A stretch of 64,000 nucleotides of DNA from Acidobacteriaceae bacterium (GCA_030040425.1 JASHTS010000061.1:1-64000), one strand, 5' to 3'. Numbered from the stretch's first letter, positions 42,255-52,689 are shown. Program-made: numbers and translations. The notes: generated by a model not told the origin, from the letters alone.

Positions 42255-43256
42255 TCATTTGCTGCCTGCCGCGGGAGCCGGCGCATTCGCCGCGGCCGGC
42301 GCGGGCACTTGCGCCGCCGGCGCAGCCACTTGAGAAGACGGAGACGCGGGAGGCTGCTCACCTTCGGCAATCAGCGCGCGATCGATCGCCGCCCACAGCT
42401 CATCTTCGGGCACCGCGCCTCCATTTACCTTTTCGCCATCGACAAAGACGGCGGGCGTTCCATTAATTCCCAGCGCGTCCGCTTCTTTGGCCTCGGCGCG
42501 CACCTGAGTTTCGTCCTGCTTGGCGATGCAGGCGCTGAGCTGGTCGTCATTGAGCTTGCCCAGCGTCCCCTCCTGGCGCGCGATGCGATCGAGCGCGGCA
42601 TAGCTCTTCTGCAAGTCCCGGCCGTCGCCGCTGACCTCGTCGACGTGCGTGTGAAGGTAGTCCACGTAATTCCAATAGACTGAGGCGCTCTGCGCCGCAA
42701 GGCAATTCGCGTTTACGGCCGCGTGCATGGCCCAGGGATGCAGATCGGTCAGCGGGTCGTCCTTGTACACGAACCGCACCTTGTCCCCGTAGCGCGCCAT
42801 GGTGGCCGGAAACAGTTCTTTGTGCATGCGGGCGCAGTAGGGGCATTCGAGGTCGTCGAAGTTGACCACCGTGACCTTGGCTGCCGCGTTGCCGCGAATC
42901 GGCCGGCCGGCGATATCGATGGCGTCGGCGGGGTCCTTGGTCAGATCCATGGTGTCCATGTGCACCAGCTTGGAGTTGTCATCGGAGATGAGGAAGTCGA
43001 TCTCCTGGGTCTTTGAGCCATGGGAGAGAATCACCGGAAGTGTCTGATAACCCGTGATTTGGCTGGGCTTCCGCGCGCCCAGGCGCACGTTCACGTCGGC
43101 AGGCAATTCGAACTCCGAGCGGACCTGGACTTCCACGCGCCGGGCGAGGGAGGGATCGAGGGATGCACCGGCTGCTGAAGGTGGGTTGGTTTGAGCTTTG
43201 CAGCCCAGGGCGAGGCCGAGAGCCATCAATCCAGCCAGAAAACGGATTCGCAACAA
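42255..43256 (-). CDS. DsbA/DsbG-like thioredoxin-fold lipoprotein
   Basis: 333 residues, TTG start with AAGGGG nine bases upstream. Short lipoprotein signal ending ALGC (Cys19). A thioredoxin-fold domain has CPYC in NFDDLECPYCARMHKELFP and the cis-Pro loop in GINGTPAVFVDGE. The about 110 residues before it form a separate domain with no recognised family. An Ala/Pro-rich tail closes the protein. It probably oxidises or isomerises disulfides in the periplasm. Confidence 0.9.
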   Translation of the reverse strand: MLRIRFLAGLMALGLALGCKAQTNPPSAAGASLDPSLARRVEVQVRSEFELPADVNVRLGARKPSQITGYQTLPVILSHGSKTQEIDFLISDDNSKLVHMDTMDLTKDPADAIDIAGRPIRGNAAAKVTVVNFDDLECPYCARMHKELFPATMARYGDKVRFVYKDDPLTDLHPWAMHAAVNANCLAAQSASVYWNYVDYLHTHVDEVSGDGRDLQKSYAALDRIARQEGTLGKLNDDQLSACIAKQDETQVRAEAKEADALGINGTPAVFVDGEKVNGGAVPEDELWAAIDRALIAEGEQPPASPSSQVAAPAAQVPAPAAANAPAPAAGSK

Positions 43257-43392
43257 GACAGTTTCCCCTTGAGGAAAGAATACTCCAGCAGCCCTTTCGG
43301 GATGCGGCGCCTCCGCTCAGCCTCCATGCCGAATGGACGCGCGGCCCGGGAAAAGGCAATCGGGCGGCGCTTCAAGGCTTTGATCCAAAGTG

Positions 43393-45915
43393 CTAATAAA
43401 CGGGAGGCAGCGTGGGATCGTGAAAGACCGATGTGGCGCGGCGGATGTCGCCGACGGAGCCGAAATTGGCCAGGGTGAAGCTGTAGAGCCACTCGTGCTC
43501 GTTGCGTCCCACGCCCTCCACGTTGCCCAGCTCGAACCGCCGGTAGCCCACGGACAGTCCGCAGCAATCCCAGTTGTAAACCGCCTCGACGCCGCCATAT
43601 TGCAGCTCGCCGGCGACGAAGTCGTAGCTTCCGTTGGCTGCCAGGTTCAATCCGGCGCCGTTCGGCTTGCCGAACTCGAGAAACGGCTGGACGATCTGGC
43701 TCTTGAGCGTGGGCGAGGCAGTGCCGGGATTCTCATCGACGGCGTTCAGCATGGCGTGGCCCACGCCCACCGTGGTGCGGCCAAAACTGTAGCCGGCAAA
43801 GAGATTGTCCGCGTCGATCTGCCCGCGCTTGGGATCGTAGTCCAGGTCCCACTGAATGCGCAGGTTGTTAATCGCATCAAAGCGCAGGCGCGAGATGACG
43901 GGGGAAAGATTGCGCGGCGAAGTGAGGAACGCGTCGGCGGTGAGATCGAGCGTGGAGGCGAAGACGTTGCGCCGTCCCGGGATCACCGCTCCGCCGAAGT
44001 TGGGATCGAGGTAGAACTCCTGCGCAATTTGCCAGCTTGCCCACTCGCGCGGCGCGGCCGGGCAGAGCGCGTTTGCCGGATCCTGTGCGCCCGATTGCGT
44101 GCCGTCGTCGTCTGTGGAGCAGGATGCGGGCTGGAGGGGGCGCAGGTAGAGGCGCTGCGTGAGCGAGAATCCGGCCTGGTTGGTGTCCGTGGCCACGTCG
44201 GTGGTATCGAATAACAGAACGTTGCGCGCACTCGGCCCGATTCCCCCCACATAGCGGTAAGTCAGCTCGGGCTCGATTACATGGCGCAGCTCGCGATTCC
44301 AGAAGGGCAGCCTGAAGTCGCGCTCCAGCGCGGGAGGACGTACGTCCACTGAGGCTTCCAGATCGTAGCGGTTGATCGGATCGTGGCTGATGGTGGGGAT
44401 TCCGTCATTGGAACCGGTGAGGTCGGGGTACTGGCTCTTGGTGTAGAAGGTGTCGCGAAGCCCGGCTTCGGAAACCACGCTCCAGCCGCCGGCCGAAAAC
44501 GGCAGCGAGAGATGCGGATAGAAGTCCATGCGCCCGATGTTGCGCACGTGAAAGTCGGGCTCGGAGCGGTTCAGGTAACTCAAAGACGAATGGAATCCCC
44601 ACTCGAGGGGCGATGCGTCCAGCGGCCGGTCGAGCACATCGTAGCGCACCGTGGGCAGGTGAAGAATCTTAGCCTCGTCGCCGTTCGCGGTGCTGGCGAA
44701 GGTCTGAAAGCGATCCAGCGAAACTGAGGGAATCAATCCATTGTGTGCGTGAATGAATCCCAGGTCGCTCGAAACCTCGGAGCTGGTGGCCACGGAATAG
44801 TTGTCGTCGAAGACGAGACGGTAGACATAGCTCGAGAGGTACTCCACCACGCCGGAGATGCGCGTCTGCGGCGACAGATCCTTGCGCCCCTGCGCAACCA
44901 CGTCCACGCCGCCCTGGTTGGTCAGCTCTTCCGTGGCGGTGCCGGGAACGGGCACCTCGATGCCGCGATCCAAGAGCGCGTTCCAGCGCGCGAGCAAATG
45001 ATCCTGCCCGGGCCCGCGATAACGGAAATCGCCGTTGGGCGCCCATCCGCGTTTGCTGTAGTATTCGGCCCCCAGCACCATGTCCATGCTGCGGCTGATG
45101 GCCCAATATACCTGCTCGCCGATGGTGTAGCCCTTGATCGACGAGTTGCTGGCTACCGGCGTGAGAAAGCCGCTCACGCGCCCCGTTTCGCTGGCCGGAT
45201 GATGCAGGTACGGAAGATAAAAAATGGGAATGCCGAGAAACTCGAACCCCGCATTGGTGGTGGAAGCATTGCCGTTTTCGAGCCTGATGGAGCGGGCGAT
45301 AATGCGCCAGTCCGGATGGGGAAGGCGGCAGTTGGTGATCGATCCGTCGACGATGCGGTAGCTGCCTTCGCCGGTTTCGAGCAGCACGCGGCCGGAAAAC
45401 AACAGCGGATTGGCGGTTGAGTACACAATGGTGTGGCCGGCGTGGCGCACGCCCTGCGAGCCGCTCACGTTGTAGAAGCGCGCCGTGTGCATGTTCAAGC
45501 GCATGTCGCCGTGCGAGGCGTTGATGAGCACGTCGTCGGGGCCGCCGGAAAGCTGCAGACGCCCGTCGGCCTCTATCTCGGCGGTGGATTGGTTATACGT
45601 GACCTTGTCTGCGAGCAAAATGTAGTCGCGGTAGTGGACCTGGACGTCGCCGGTGAGCGTCCACACATCGCCCACGCGGGTTTGGCTTTCGGCTTTCCAT
45701 TCGATGGGAGTTCCGCCAGGATTCTGCGGCTCCGGCTTTGCGATGGGCACCAGTTCCTGGCCGGGATCGTCGGGTAGCGCGGACGGCGTTCCGGTCTGCA
45801 GAGCACCCGCCATTCCCTGCTGGCCGGGAGGTAACCCGTTGGTTAACTCCTGTCCCGCGACGCGCAGGTGACAGGCAGCCAGCAGCATGATAATTACTAA
45901 GGTACGAGGACGCAT
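43393..45915 (-). CDS. lptD: LPS-assembly protein LptD (OstA/imp)
   Basis: 840 residues from ATG 45915 (MRPRTLVIIMLLAACHLRVAG signal). The OstA N-terminal beta-jellyroll (WTLTGDVQVHYRDYILLADK and YNQSTAEIEADG) is followed by the LptD beta-barrel with many aromatic-ended strands and final VFHDPTLPPVY. Inserts LPS into the outer leaflet, together with LptE. Confirms a Gram-negative, LPS-bearing envelope. No LptD-type N-terminal Cys pair is obvious. Confidence 0.94.
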   Translation of the reverse strand: MRPRTLVIIMLLAACHLRVAGQELTNGLPPGQQGMAGALQTGTPSALPDDPGQELVPIAKPEPQNPGGTPIEWKAESQTRVGDVWTLTGDVQVHYRDYILLADKVTYNQSTAEIEADGRLQLSGGPDDVLINASHGDMRLNMHTARFYNVSGSQGVRHAGHTIVYSTANPLLFSGRVLLETGEGSYRIVDGSITNCRLPHPDWRIIARSIRLENGNASTTNAGFEFLGIPIFYLPYLHHPASETGRVSGFLTPVASNSSIKGYTIGEQVYWAISRSMDMVLGAEYYSKRGWAPNGDFRYRGPGQDHLLARWNALLDRGIEVPVPGTATEELTNQGGVDVVAQGRKDLSPQTRISGVVEYLSSYVYRLVFDDNYSVATSSEVSSDLGFIHAHNGLIPSVSLDRFQTFASTANGDEAKILHLPTVRYDVLDRPLDASPLEWGFHSSLSYLNRSEPDFHVRNIGRMDFYPHLSLPFSAGGWSVVSEAGLRDTFYTKSQYPDLTGSNDGIPTISHDPINRYDLEASVDVRPPALERDFRLPFWNRELRHVIEPELTYRYVGGIGPSARNVLLFDTTDVATDTNQAGFSLTQRLYLRPLQPASCSTDDDGTQSGAQDPANALCPAAPREWASWQIAQEFYLDPNFGGAVIPGRRNVFASTLDLTADAFLTSPRNLSPVISRLRFDAINNLRIQWDLDYDPKRGQIDADNLFAGYSFGRTTVGVGHAMLNAVDENPGTASPTLKSQIVQPFLEFGKPNGAGLNLAANGSYDFVAGELQYGGVEAVYNWDCCGLSVGYRRFELGNVEGVGRNEHEWLYSFTLANFGSVGDIRRATSVFHDPTLPPVY

Positions 45916-46202
45916 CCTGAGACCAAGATTGACGTAAGGCTCAGCATAGCAAAGCCGAGTCGGTCTTAGATGGGACGCGCACCGCGTGGCTCTGGCAGCA
46001 AAGAAAACTCGGTTCGACTCTGGTGACCTGCGCATTGCAACCTCGGCCGCGCCTCGCTTTCTCCGCGACTCTCCACCTCACAATTCATCAGCGGCGCCCG
46101 CGGAGTGCGAACCGGCCACGGCCGGCAGCTTCCGCGAGCGCCAACGGCGGCGAGCGGATTCTGCACCGCGGGACGCTACTGCACTGAAGGGGCACAGATA
46201 CC

Positions 46203-47543
46203 TTGAGCACATCGATCCATTCCGTTGATTACGCTGACCTGGACTCTTCCTGGAAGCAGGAAGTGAACCGGCGCGTGGCTGAGCACAAGAAGAGCAAGCA
46301 CTCGTACGCGGCGGGACGCGAACTGGTGCGCGAACACCGGAACGATCCTGCCAGCCGCGCCGCACAGGCCGCGGCGCGCGTTGCGGCGCGTTACGCCAAC
46401 GCGCCCAGCTACAGCGAAGTGCTGGCTGGCGAGGCCCGTGCCGCGATGCTGGCCGCCGAGGCCGCTTCGCGGGCTGCCCTTGCCGCGCAAGCTGCCGCAC
46501 AGTCGGTTCTCAACAGCCTGCAGGCAGCGGCGTCTACGGAATCGACAGCTGGGAATGCAAACCGCCGAACCGGCGACGGGAGCGGCACAGAGTTAACGGC
46601 GTATGCCGGCGGGCCGGCGGCAGAGCCAGCGGCGTACGAAGCCTCTGCGCTGTCAGATTCGGAACAAGATGGGGAGCACGCCTACGCGATCCACTGGGAG
46701 CCCGAGCTGCCCGTGCGGCATCCGGCGCCTGTTCCCCTGCGCGCCATTCAGTTACCGGGCCTGTTTGATTCGGGCGTGCAGGACTGGCCCGAGCCGGGGT
46801 CGCCGGAAGGAGACCTCGAGCTGATTGAGCCCACGCAGCCGATCTACGGCAACCTCATTGAGTTTCCACGCCAGCTTGTGGCTACCCGCAAGGTGCGCCC
46901 GCGGCGGGTGGAAGGACCCCTGGCAGCGGATGCGAGCGAAGCGCAGTTGAGCATCTTCGAAGTCGATCCGGGCGCGATCGCCATCGAACCGGAGACTCCG
47001 CAGCCGGTTCACGAGACTTCTCTGCCTGAATGGACGGGACCTGAGTGGTCGGGAATGCAACTCGGCTCGCACCCCGAGGTGGAGGAAGAAGCGCACGAGC
47101 ACGAGCCGTCACCTGAGTGCGCCGCTGCGCCGGCGCTCCATCTTGCCTCGGCAAGCCGCCGGTTGTTGGCAGTGGTTGTGGATGGCTCGCTGGTGGCCGG
47201 AGCCTTCCTGCTGCTGGCATTGCTGGTTGCCGGCAGGATGACGGCGGTCCCCGGACCGCGCGCGATCGAGATCGGAAGCGCATTTTGCCTGCTGATCGCA
47301 GGCGCACTCTACGAAATGCTCTTTTTCATGCTGGCGCAACCCACGCCCGGGATGTACTATGCGCGGCTCCGCCTCTGCACCTTCGAGGGGGACGCGCCCA
47401 CGCGCACACAGCGCAACGCACGCCTGGTCGCGCTCCTGCTTTCGGCTCTGCCCCTAGGCTTGGGGCTGGTGTGGGCCATCTTTGACGAAGAGCATCTTGC
47501 CTGGCACGACCGGCTCTCGCACACCTACCTGCGCCGCTGCTGA
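46203..47543 (+). CDS. RDD-family membrane protein with long alanine-rich region
   Basis: 446 residues, TTG start with AAGGGG about eleven bases upstream. Residues about 50-110 are Ala-rich and helical; about 110-310 are acidic, Pro/Glu-rich and probably disordered. Only the last 130 residues carry the RDD domain (ASASRRLLAVVVDGSLVAG ... PGMYYARLRLCT ... HLAWHDRLSHTYLRR) with three spans. RDD proteins are often transport or envelope associated; specific role unknown. Divergent from lptD. Confidence 0.85.
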   Translation: MSTSIHSVDYADLDSSWKQEVNRRVAEHKKSKHSYAAGRELVREHRNDPASRAAQAAARVAARYANAPSYSEVLAGEARAAMLAAEAASRAALAAQAAAQSVLNSLQAAASTESTAGNANRRTGDGSGTELTAYAGGPAAEPAAYEASALSDSEQDGEHAYAIHWEPELPVRHPAPVPLRAIQLPGLFDSGVQDWPEPGSPEGDLELIEPTQPIYGNLIEFPRQLVATRKVRPRRVEGPLAADASEAQLSIFEVDPGAIAIEPETPQPVHETSLPEWTGPEWSGMQLGSHPEVEEEAHEHEPSPECAAAPALHLASASRRLLAVVVDGSLVAGAFLLLALLVAGRMTAVPGPRAIEIGSAFCLLIAGALYEMLFFMLAQPTPGMYYARLRLCTFEGDAPTRTQRNARLVALLLSALPLGLGLVWAIFDEEHLAWHDRLSHTYLRRC

Positions 47544-47572
47544 GGGACTGGCCCGGACGGTACGGCGGTGGT

Positions 47573-49204
47573 TCAATCCACGGTGACCGCATCCGGCGGT
47601 GCGCCGCCGACAAGGCTGGTCGCCTGCTGTCCCGGTTGAAGTGTGTCTTCCGTCAGCTTGATGCCGGATGAATCCGGGCCGCTCACCTGCGCCAGAACCC
47701 GGCTTCCGGCCGGAGCCTCCATGCCGGTGATGAGAACCCGCTGCGCATCTCTCAAATCGAAGACCGGCGCTCGGCCTGCGGGCGCGCTGAGGCTCAGCCC
47801 GGAAAATGTCACGTCCTGAACGTCGTCGCAGACAACGGCCGGCCGTTCATCCCGCTCGTCGGCGATGCACGTGACATCGCGCAGCTCAATCTGGTCCGCG
47901 TGACGCATGTAAAAGCCGTAGGACGGGAGCCGTCCCATCATCCACGCTTCCGGATACTTGTCGGCGTCTTCGGGAATCTCGCGGCTTGCCCAGTCTGCGC
48001 GGCCCTGTCCGGCGGTGTGAATGTGGCTGTTTGCAATTGTGACGCCGGAGGGCCGCGGGCCGGGTACGCCCGTGATCGAACTAGTGACAATCGCGCCTTC
48101 GGCTTCAATTCCTTCCATGTGCACATTGCGCAGGAAGGAATTCTCACCCGGGCTTCGCTGCTCGAGCCGCACGAAGATGGGCGCGCGAACGTACTGCATG
48201 CGGATCGCGGACACCACCACGTCCTCGATGCTGCCGCCATCGGCCACCTCGATGCTCACGCCGCCGATGACCCGCTGATTCAGCGGCCCCGCGGGATCGC
48301 TGTACACCACCGAATCGGTGAAGCGGATGTGGCGGAAGATGCCGCGCGTCTCCGTGCCGATCTTGAATCCATTGCAGGAGGTAGTCAGCCGGCAGTGGGA
48401 GACGGTGATGTTTTCGGTCGGCAGCGTGTCGCCGTAAGGGCTCGGGCTCTTGAGGCAGATGGCATCGTCCCCGGTGGCGATATCGCAATTCGAAACTGAA
48501 ACATTGCGCGAGGCCACGATGTCAATTCCGTCCGTGTTGATCCCAAAGGGCGCGTTGCGGATGCGAATGCCGTCGATGGTGACCGTGTCGCAGGCCAGCG
48601 GCTGCAGCGTCCGGCCCGATGAGTTGCTGAGCGTGATTCCGTTCACGTGCACGTTGCGGCACTGCTCGAACTGCACCATGGGCGAGGGGCGGCCGCCTTT
48701 TTTCACCTGCGTGGAGTGCGTGGCCACATCCTTCCACGCATTGTCGGGTGTGGCCGGCGGCCGGTCCGAGCGCTCCCAATACGCCGGACCCTGGCCGTCG
48801 ATGGTGCCTTGTCCGGCGAGCGTGATGTCTTCGGCATCCTTCGCGAAGACCACATGATGGGAATCTCGATAATCTTCGATGGAGGCGCTGCCCACCAGCG
48901 TGCAGCCTCCATCGAGGTGAAGGGTCACGCGGCTTTTGAGCTCCAGTCCGGCGATGAGAAACCTGCCCGCGGGCGCCAGGACCACGCCTCCGCCGGCGCC
49001 CGAGGCCTCGTCGATGGCACGCTGAATGGCCTTTGTGCTTAGGGATCTGCCGTCGGGCCTCGCGCCGTAGTCGAGGATGTTCTTCGCGCCCTGGAGGGAT
49101 ACGTCCGATTGCTCCATAAGAGGCGATGAGCGGAGGCCGAGCCGGGCGAGTGACGCCCAACCAGCCCACTTGGGCGTTGCGATAAGAAAGTCTCTTCTCA
49201 GCAT
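47573..49204 (-). CDS. glycoside hydrolase family 28 (polygalacturonase-type) enzyme
   Basis: 543 residues with a Tat-like start ([13 protein letters not shown]). The right-handed beta-helix carries the GH28 catalytic set: NTDGIDI (about residue 224), GDDAICLK (about 245) and the third motif [13 protein letters not shown] in place of the usual GHG-x-SIGS. The Asn-Gly-Phe variant is seen in rhamnogalacturonidase-like GH28 members. It probably cleaves pectin-type polysaccharide after export. Substrate not predictable from this alone. Confidence 0.9.
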   Translation of the reverse strand: MLRRDFLIATPKWAGWASLARLGLRSSPLMEQSDVSLQGAKNILDYGARPDGRSLSTKAIQRAIDEASGAGGGVVLAPAGRFLIAGLELKSRVTLHLDGGCTLVGSASIEDYRDSHHVVFAKDAEDITLAGQGTIDGQGPAYWERSDRPPATPDNAWKDVATHSTQVKKGGRPSPMVQFEQCRNVHVNGITLSNSSGRTLQPLACDTVTIDGIRIRNAPFGINTDGIDIVASRNVSVSNCDIATGDDAICLKSPSPYGDTLPTENITVSHCRLTTSCNGFKIGTETRGIFRHIRFTDSVVYSDPAGPLNQRVIGGVSIEVADGGSIEDVVVSAIRMQYVRAPIFVRLEQRSPGENSFLRNVHMEGIEAEGAIVTSSITGVPGPRPSGVTIANSHIHTAGQGRADWASREIPEDADKYPEAWMMGRLPSYGFYMRHADQIELRDVTCIADERDERPAVVCDDVQDVTFSGLSLSAPAGRAPVFDLRDAQRVLITGMEAPAGSRVLAQVSGPDSSGIKLTEDTLQPGQQATSLVGGAPPDAVTVD

Positions 49205-49312
49205 AAAAACCGTTCAGACCCGCGCAGAAATCCTTGCAAAGAAAAGGGAAGCCTTCTTTCACTTTGAGATGACCGTTGGCCATGGAAAGCTGTCCTCGAA
49301 AACGATGAGACT

Positions 49313-49338
49313 TTGGCATATACTTAGTTATATGCCAA
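49313..49338 (+). promoter_or_regulatory. VapB operator palindrome overlapping the vapBC -10
   Basis: TTGGCATATA (49313-49322) and TATATGCCAA (49329-49338), a perfect 10-bp inverted repeat with spacer CTTAGT. The left arm contains TATACT, a strong -10, so binding would block the promoter. The antitoxin ATG is only 15 bases downstream. Confidence 0.75.
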
Positions 49339-49352
49339 GCCGGAGGGCGATT

Positions 49353-49580
49353 ATGCCGCGCAGAGCCAAGCTCTTTATGAATAACCGCTGCCAGGCGGTG
49401 CGGATTCCAAAAGAGTTCCGATTCTCCACTTCCGAGGTGCACATCCGGAAGGAAGGAGACGAGGTGATCCTCTCGCCCCGGCCAGCCGACTGGTCCGAAT
49501 ATCTTAGGCCGCATCCGGTGGCATCCGAAGAATTCATGACGAACGTTGAGGAGTTGCCGTTCGAGGAGCGTTCCTTCTGA
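49353..49580 (+). CDS. vapB: VapB-type antitoxin
   Basis: 75 residues. ATG at 49353 with GGAGG six bases upstream. [22 protein letters not shown] is the AbrB/VapB swapped-hairpin DNA-binding N terminus. The C-terminal acidic part neutralises VapC. Its stop overlaps the vapC start (TGATG), and the operator above provides autoregulation. Confidence 0.93.
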   Translation: MPRRAKLFMNNRCQAVRIPKEFRFSTSEVHIRKEGDEVILSPRPADWSEYLRPHPVASEEFMTNVEELPFEERSF

Positions 49581-49981
49581 TGCCGGCATATATGCTCGAT
49601 ACCGGAATCTCCTCTTACATCATGAAGGGCTCGGCTCCAGCCGTTTTGCGCAAGTTGACCACGATGCCCACAACTGCGGTGTGCATCTCCGCAATCACCC
49701 AGTCCGAGCTCGAGTTCGGCGTCGAGATCTCACCGCGACCGGAAAAAGACCGCGCTGCGCTCGAGCTGTTCCTGCGGCACATCGAGGCATTGGATTATCC
49801 GGCGGGCGCAGCGGCATTCTATGGGAGGATTCGGGCCGATCTCCAATCGCACGGAGCCTTGATCGGCCCGAACGACACGCTCATTGCCGCACATGCGCTT
49901 TTTTTAGGGTTGACCCTGGTGACCAACAATACGCGCGAGTTCGCGCGCGTGCCGGAGCTGAAGTTCGAGAACTGGGCATAA
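49580..49981 (+). CDS. vapC: VapC-type PIN-domain ribonuclease toxin
   Basis: 133 residues. PIN active-site acids at Asp7 (MLDTGISS), Glu43 or Glu45 (SELEFG) and Asp99 (GPNDTLIAAHA); the last loop reads TNNTREF as is usual in this branch. It cleaves RNA, commonly tRNA, in an Mg-dependent reaction. Confidence 0.94.
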   Translation: MPAYMLDTGISSYIMKGSAPAVLRKLTTMPTTAVCISAITQSELEFGVEISPRPEKDRAALELFLRHIEALDYPAGAAAFYGRIRADLQSHGALIGPNDTLIAAHALFLGLTLVTNNTREFARVPELKFENWA

Positions 49982-50003
49982 TTCGTCGCAGCGATGAAAT
50001 AGT

Positions 50004-50903
50004 TTATCCGGCCACCGTGCGCAACGCGCTCACCCCTGCGCCCAGCAACGCGGTCTCATCGGAGGGGGGCAGAACTTCCAGCGAGAAGCTCTGCAGAGGG
50101 CTCATTCTGACCATGGTTTCCAAATGGCTGCGCAGCAGCGGCAGCTCGAGGAAATGCACATTGTGTCCGGTGAAGTAGAACTTCCCCGGTCCGGCGAGAT
50201 GAATAAAGGAGGCGGTCGCCGCAGCCAGGGCGCGGTGCCACAGATCGACAAAATCGCGACAGCGCTGGTCGCCCTTCTTCGCGTTCGAAAAAATTTCTTC
50301 CGGCTCCAGATCGAGGAAACGCATGCGCATGGCGCGCGAACCCATGATGCCTTCAAGATGCCCCACGCCGCCGCAACCGCAATAGCGTTCTTTGGGATCG
50401 AGAGTGACGGTGATGTGTCCGCCCTCCCAGACTCCTTCCACGTAGGGCCAGCGCCCGTAGCCGATTCCGTTGCCGATGGTCCATACACGCGTAAGCTTGT
50501 TGAACCGCCCATGCGTGGCGGCTACGCTGGCGGCGATGGCGTCGGCATCGTTGACCACATGCACGGGGGTTTGGATTCCGCGCGAGGCAATCTCCCGGGT
50601 CATCTCTTCAGCCAGCCGCATGCCCTTGATCTGGGGAAGGTTGGGAGAGTCCTCCACCACGCCGTGGCGCACAATCCCGGGCACGGCCACGCCGATGGCA
50701 TCGAGCGGACCGGCTGCGGCCGCAGCGAGTGTGGCCACGCGCGAAGCCATGATCTGCACCAGCTCGCCCCTGGGAATTGCGGTCAGCGCGTCCTCGGAAC
50801 TCGCGTCACTCGGGTAGCGCAGAACTTCACCGACGATTTGCTGTTCCTCGAGCCTTCCGGCGACAAGATGTTCGGTGATCACGATTCCGATAGCGCGTGT
50901 CAT
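50004..50903 (-). CDS. ROK-family sugar kinase-like protein with degenerate ATP site
   Basis: 299 residues, ATG 50903 with GGAGGGG five bases upstream. The C-terminal ROK zinc region reads CGCGGVGHLEGIMGSRAM, with His in place of the usual third Cys. The catalytic Asp119 in VVNDADAIAAS is kept. The usual N-terminal DxGGT phosphate loop is not present: the N terminus is MTRAIGIVITEHLVAGRL. It may not phosphorylate sugars with ATP. Convergent with vapC and co-directional with sthA. Confidence 0.82.
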   Translation of the reverse strand: MTRAIGIVITEHLVAGRLEEQQIVGEVLRYPSDASSEDALTAIPRGELVQIMASRVATLAAAAAGPLDAIGVAVPGIVRHGVVEDSPNLPQIKGMRLAEEMTREIASRGIQTPVHVVNDADAIAASVAATHGRFNKLTRVWTIGNGIGYGRWPYVEGVWEGGHITVTLDPKERYCGCGGVGHLEGIMGSRAMRMRFLDLEPEEIFSNAKKGDQRCRDFVDLWHRALAAATASFIHLAGPGKFYFTGHNVHFLELPLLRSHLETMVRMSPLQSFSLEVLPPSDETALLGAGVSALRTVAG

Positions 50904-50991
50904 GGAAGCCCCTCCTTGGGGATGCGGGTGTTTGTGCGCGGCTACGCGGCTCGGCGCCCACTCCCCGCGTCTGGCCACCGGCGAGGAAAAC

Positions 50992-52401
50992 TCAGCTTGA
51001 TCCCTGATACCGTTGCAACCGCCCCAGCCCATTGAACGCTGCCACCTTGTAGCACTCGGCGAGCGTGGGGTAGTTGAACACGGTGTCAATGAAGTAGTTC
51101 ACCGTGCCGCCCAGGGTCATGACGGCCTGGCCGATGTGCACCAGCTCCGCGGCGCCTTCCCCGATGATGTGAACGCCCAGAACCTTGCGCGTCTCGCGAT
51201 GGAAGATCAGCTTCAGGCGTCCGGTGGTGTCGCCGCGAATCTGGCCGCGCGCCACCTCGCGATAATAGGCCATGCCCACCTCATAAGGGACGTCCTCGTC
51301 GGTGAGCTGCTCCTCTGTCTTGCCGATAAAACTGATCTCCGGAATTGTATAAATTCCATAGGGATAGAAACCCGGACAGGTTGTCGCGGCGCGGTCGCTG
51401 AACGCCCAGGAAGCAGCAATCCGTCCCTGTTCCATGGAAACCGACGCCAGCGAGGGAAAGCCCACAACGTCGCCGGCGGCGAAGATGTGCTCAACCTTGG
51501 TCTGGTATTGCTCGTTCACCGCGATGCGGCCGCGATTGTCCGCTTCGAGACCGGCCGCGGCCAGGTTGAGATCGTCAACGGCGCCCTGGCGGCCGATGGC
51601 ATAGAGCAGCGCGTCGCCGGAGACTTTTTTCTTGCTCATCAGGTTGGCCACCACGGTGCCCGGCGTGGGCTCCTCCACGCTTTCGAGCTCCTCGCCCAGG
51701 CGCATGGTCACCCGGCTGTCGCGGAGATGGTAGCTGAGCGCCTCAATGATCTCGCGGTCGGCGAATTCGAGCAGGCGATCGCGCTTTTCAATCAGCGTGA
51801 CGCGCACACCGAGAACCGCGAACATGCAGGTGTATTCGACGCCGATCACCCCGCCGCCGACCACGATCAACGTGCGCGGCAGCTCGGGAAGATCGAGGAC
51901 CTGATCGCTGTTGATGATGGTGCGGCCGTTGATGGGAACCTTGGGCGAGGAGGCAGGCCGCGTGCCCACGGCGATGACGATGTGGTCGGACTCGAGCGTG
52001 GAATCGCCCAACGGGCCCTCGACATGTACCTTGTGCGGGTCGATGAATCGCGCGATGCCGTGCACCACGTCCACGCCGTTGCGCGAGAGCTGGGCCTCGG
52101 TGACGTCGACTTCGGTTTTGATCACCGCTTGCACGCGGAAGGCCAGGTCCGCCATGGTGATCTTCTCTTTGACGCGGTAGTTAATCCCGTAAAGCGAGCG
52201 GTAGTTATAGCCGGAGAGGTGCAGGACGGCTTCACGCATGGTTTTGGAGGGGATGGTGCCGGTGTTGATGCAGACGCCTCCCACCACGGAGCGCGCCTCC
52301 ACTACGGCCACGCGCTTGTTCATTTTGGCCGCGGCCACGGCTGCACGCTGACCGGCGGGTCCGGAGCCGATGACAACCAGGTCATATTTCACGGCGCTCA
52401 T
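50992..52401 (-). CDS. sthA: soluble pyridine nucleotide transhydrogenase (Si-specific)
   Basis: 469 residues from ATG 52401, close to E. coli SthA (466). FAD-binding GSGPAG at 12-17, and NAD-binding VVGGGVIGVEY near residue 180. The first Cys of the usual CxxxxC pair is kept (Cys44) but the second is Gly (CINTGTIPSKT), which separates SthA from lipoamide dehydrogenase. It exchanges reducing equivalents between NADPH and NAD+ in the cytosol. Confidence 0.93.
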   Translation of the reverse strand: MSAVKYDLVVIGSGPAGQRAAVAAAKMNKRVAVVEARSVVGGVCINTGTIPSKTMREAVLHLSGYNYRSLYGINYRVKEKITMADLAFRVQAVIKTEVDVTEAQLSRNGVDVVHGIARFIDPHKVHVEGPLGDSTLESDHIVIAVGTRPASSPKVPINGRTIINSDQVLDLPELPRTLIVVGGGVIGVEYTCMFAVLGVRVTLIEKRDRLLEFADREIIEALSYHLRDSRVTMRLGEELESVEEPTPGTVVANLMSKKKVSGDALLYAIGRQGAVDDLNLAAAGLEADNRGRIAVNEQYQTKVEHIFAAGDVVGFPSLASVSMEQGRIAASWAFSDRAATTCPGFYPYGIYTIPEISFIGKTEEQLTDEDVPYEVGMAYYREVARGQIRGDTTGRLKLIFHRETRKVLGVHIIGEGAAELVHIGQAVMTLGGTVNYFIDTVFNYPTLAECYKVAAFNGLGRLQRYQGSS

Positions 52402-52689
52402 GACGAGTCTCTCTCCCAACGTGGTCGTGGATTTCAAACGGCGGCGGCAACTTGGTCTTGTGACGCGTTGCAGATGTTTCGGGGTCCGCGCCGCGAGCCG
52501 GGAACGTCTCTAATCGGAGGCTACCATAGCAGCCGGAAGCGGCATACCCAGCGGGCAAGCGGGAGAGGTAACAAAGAGAAAAAGCGCGGACGGCCGAAGT
52601 TCGCCCCGCAGACGTGAGTATGCCGCCGGGTTATCGAAGGCGCAGGCAGACACGGTTGACCGGTGGAATCGATTGGGAAAAAACGGCAC

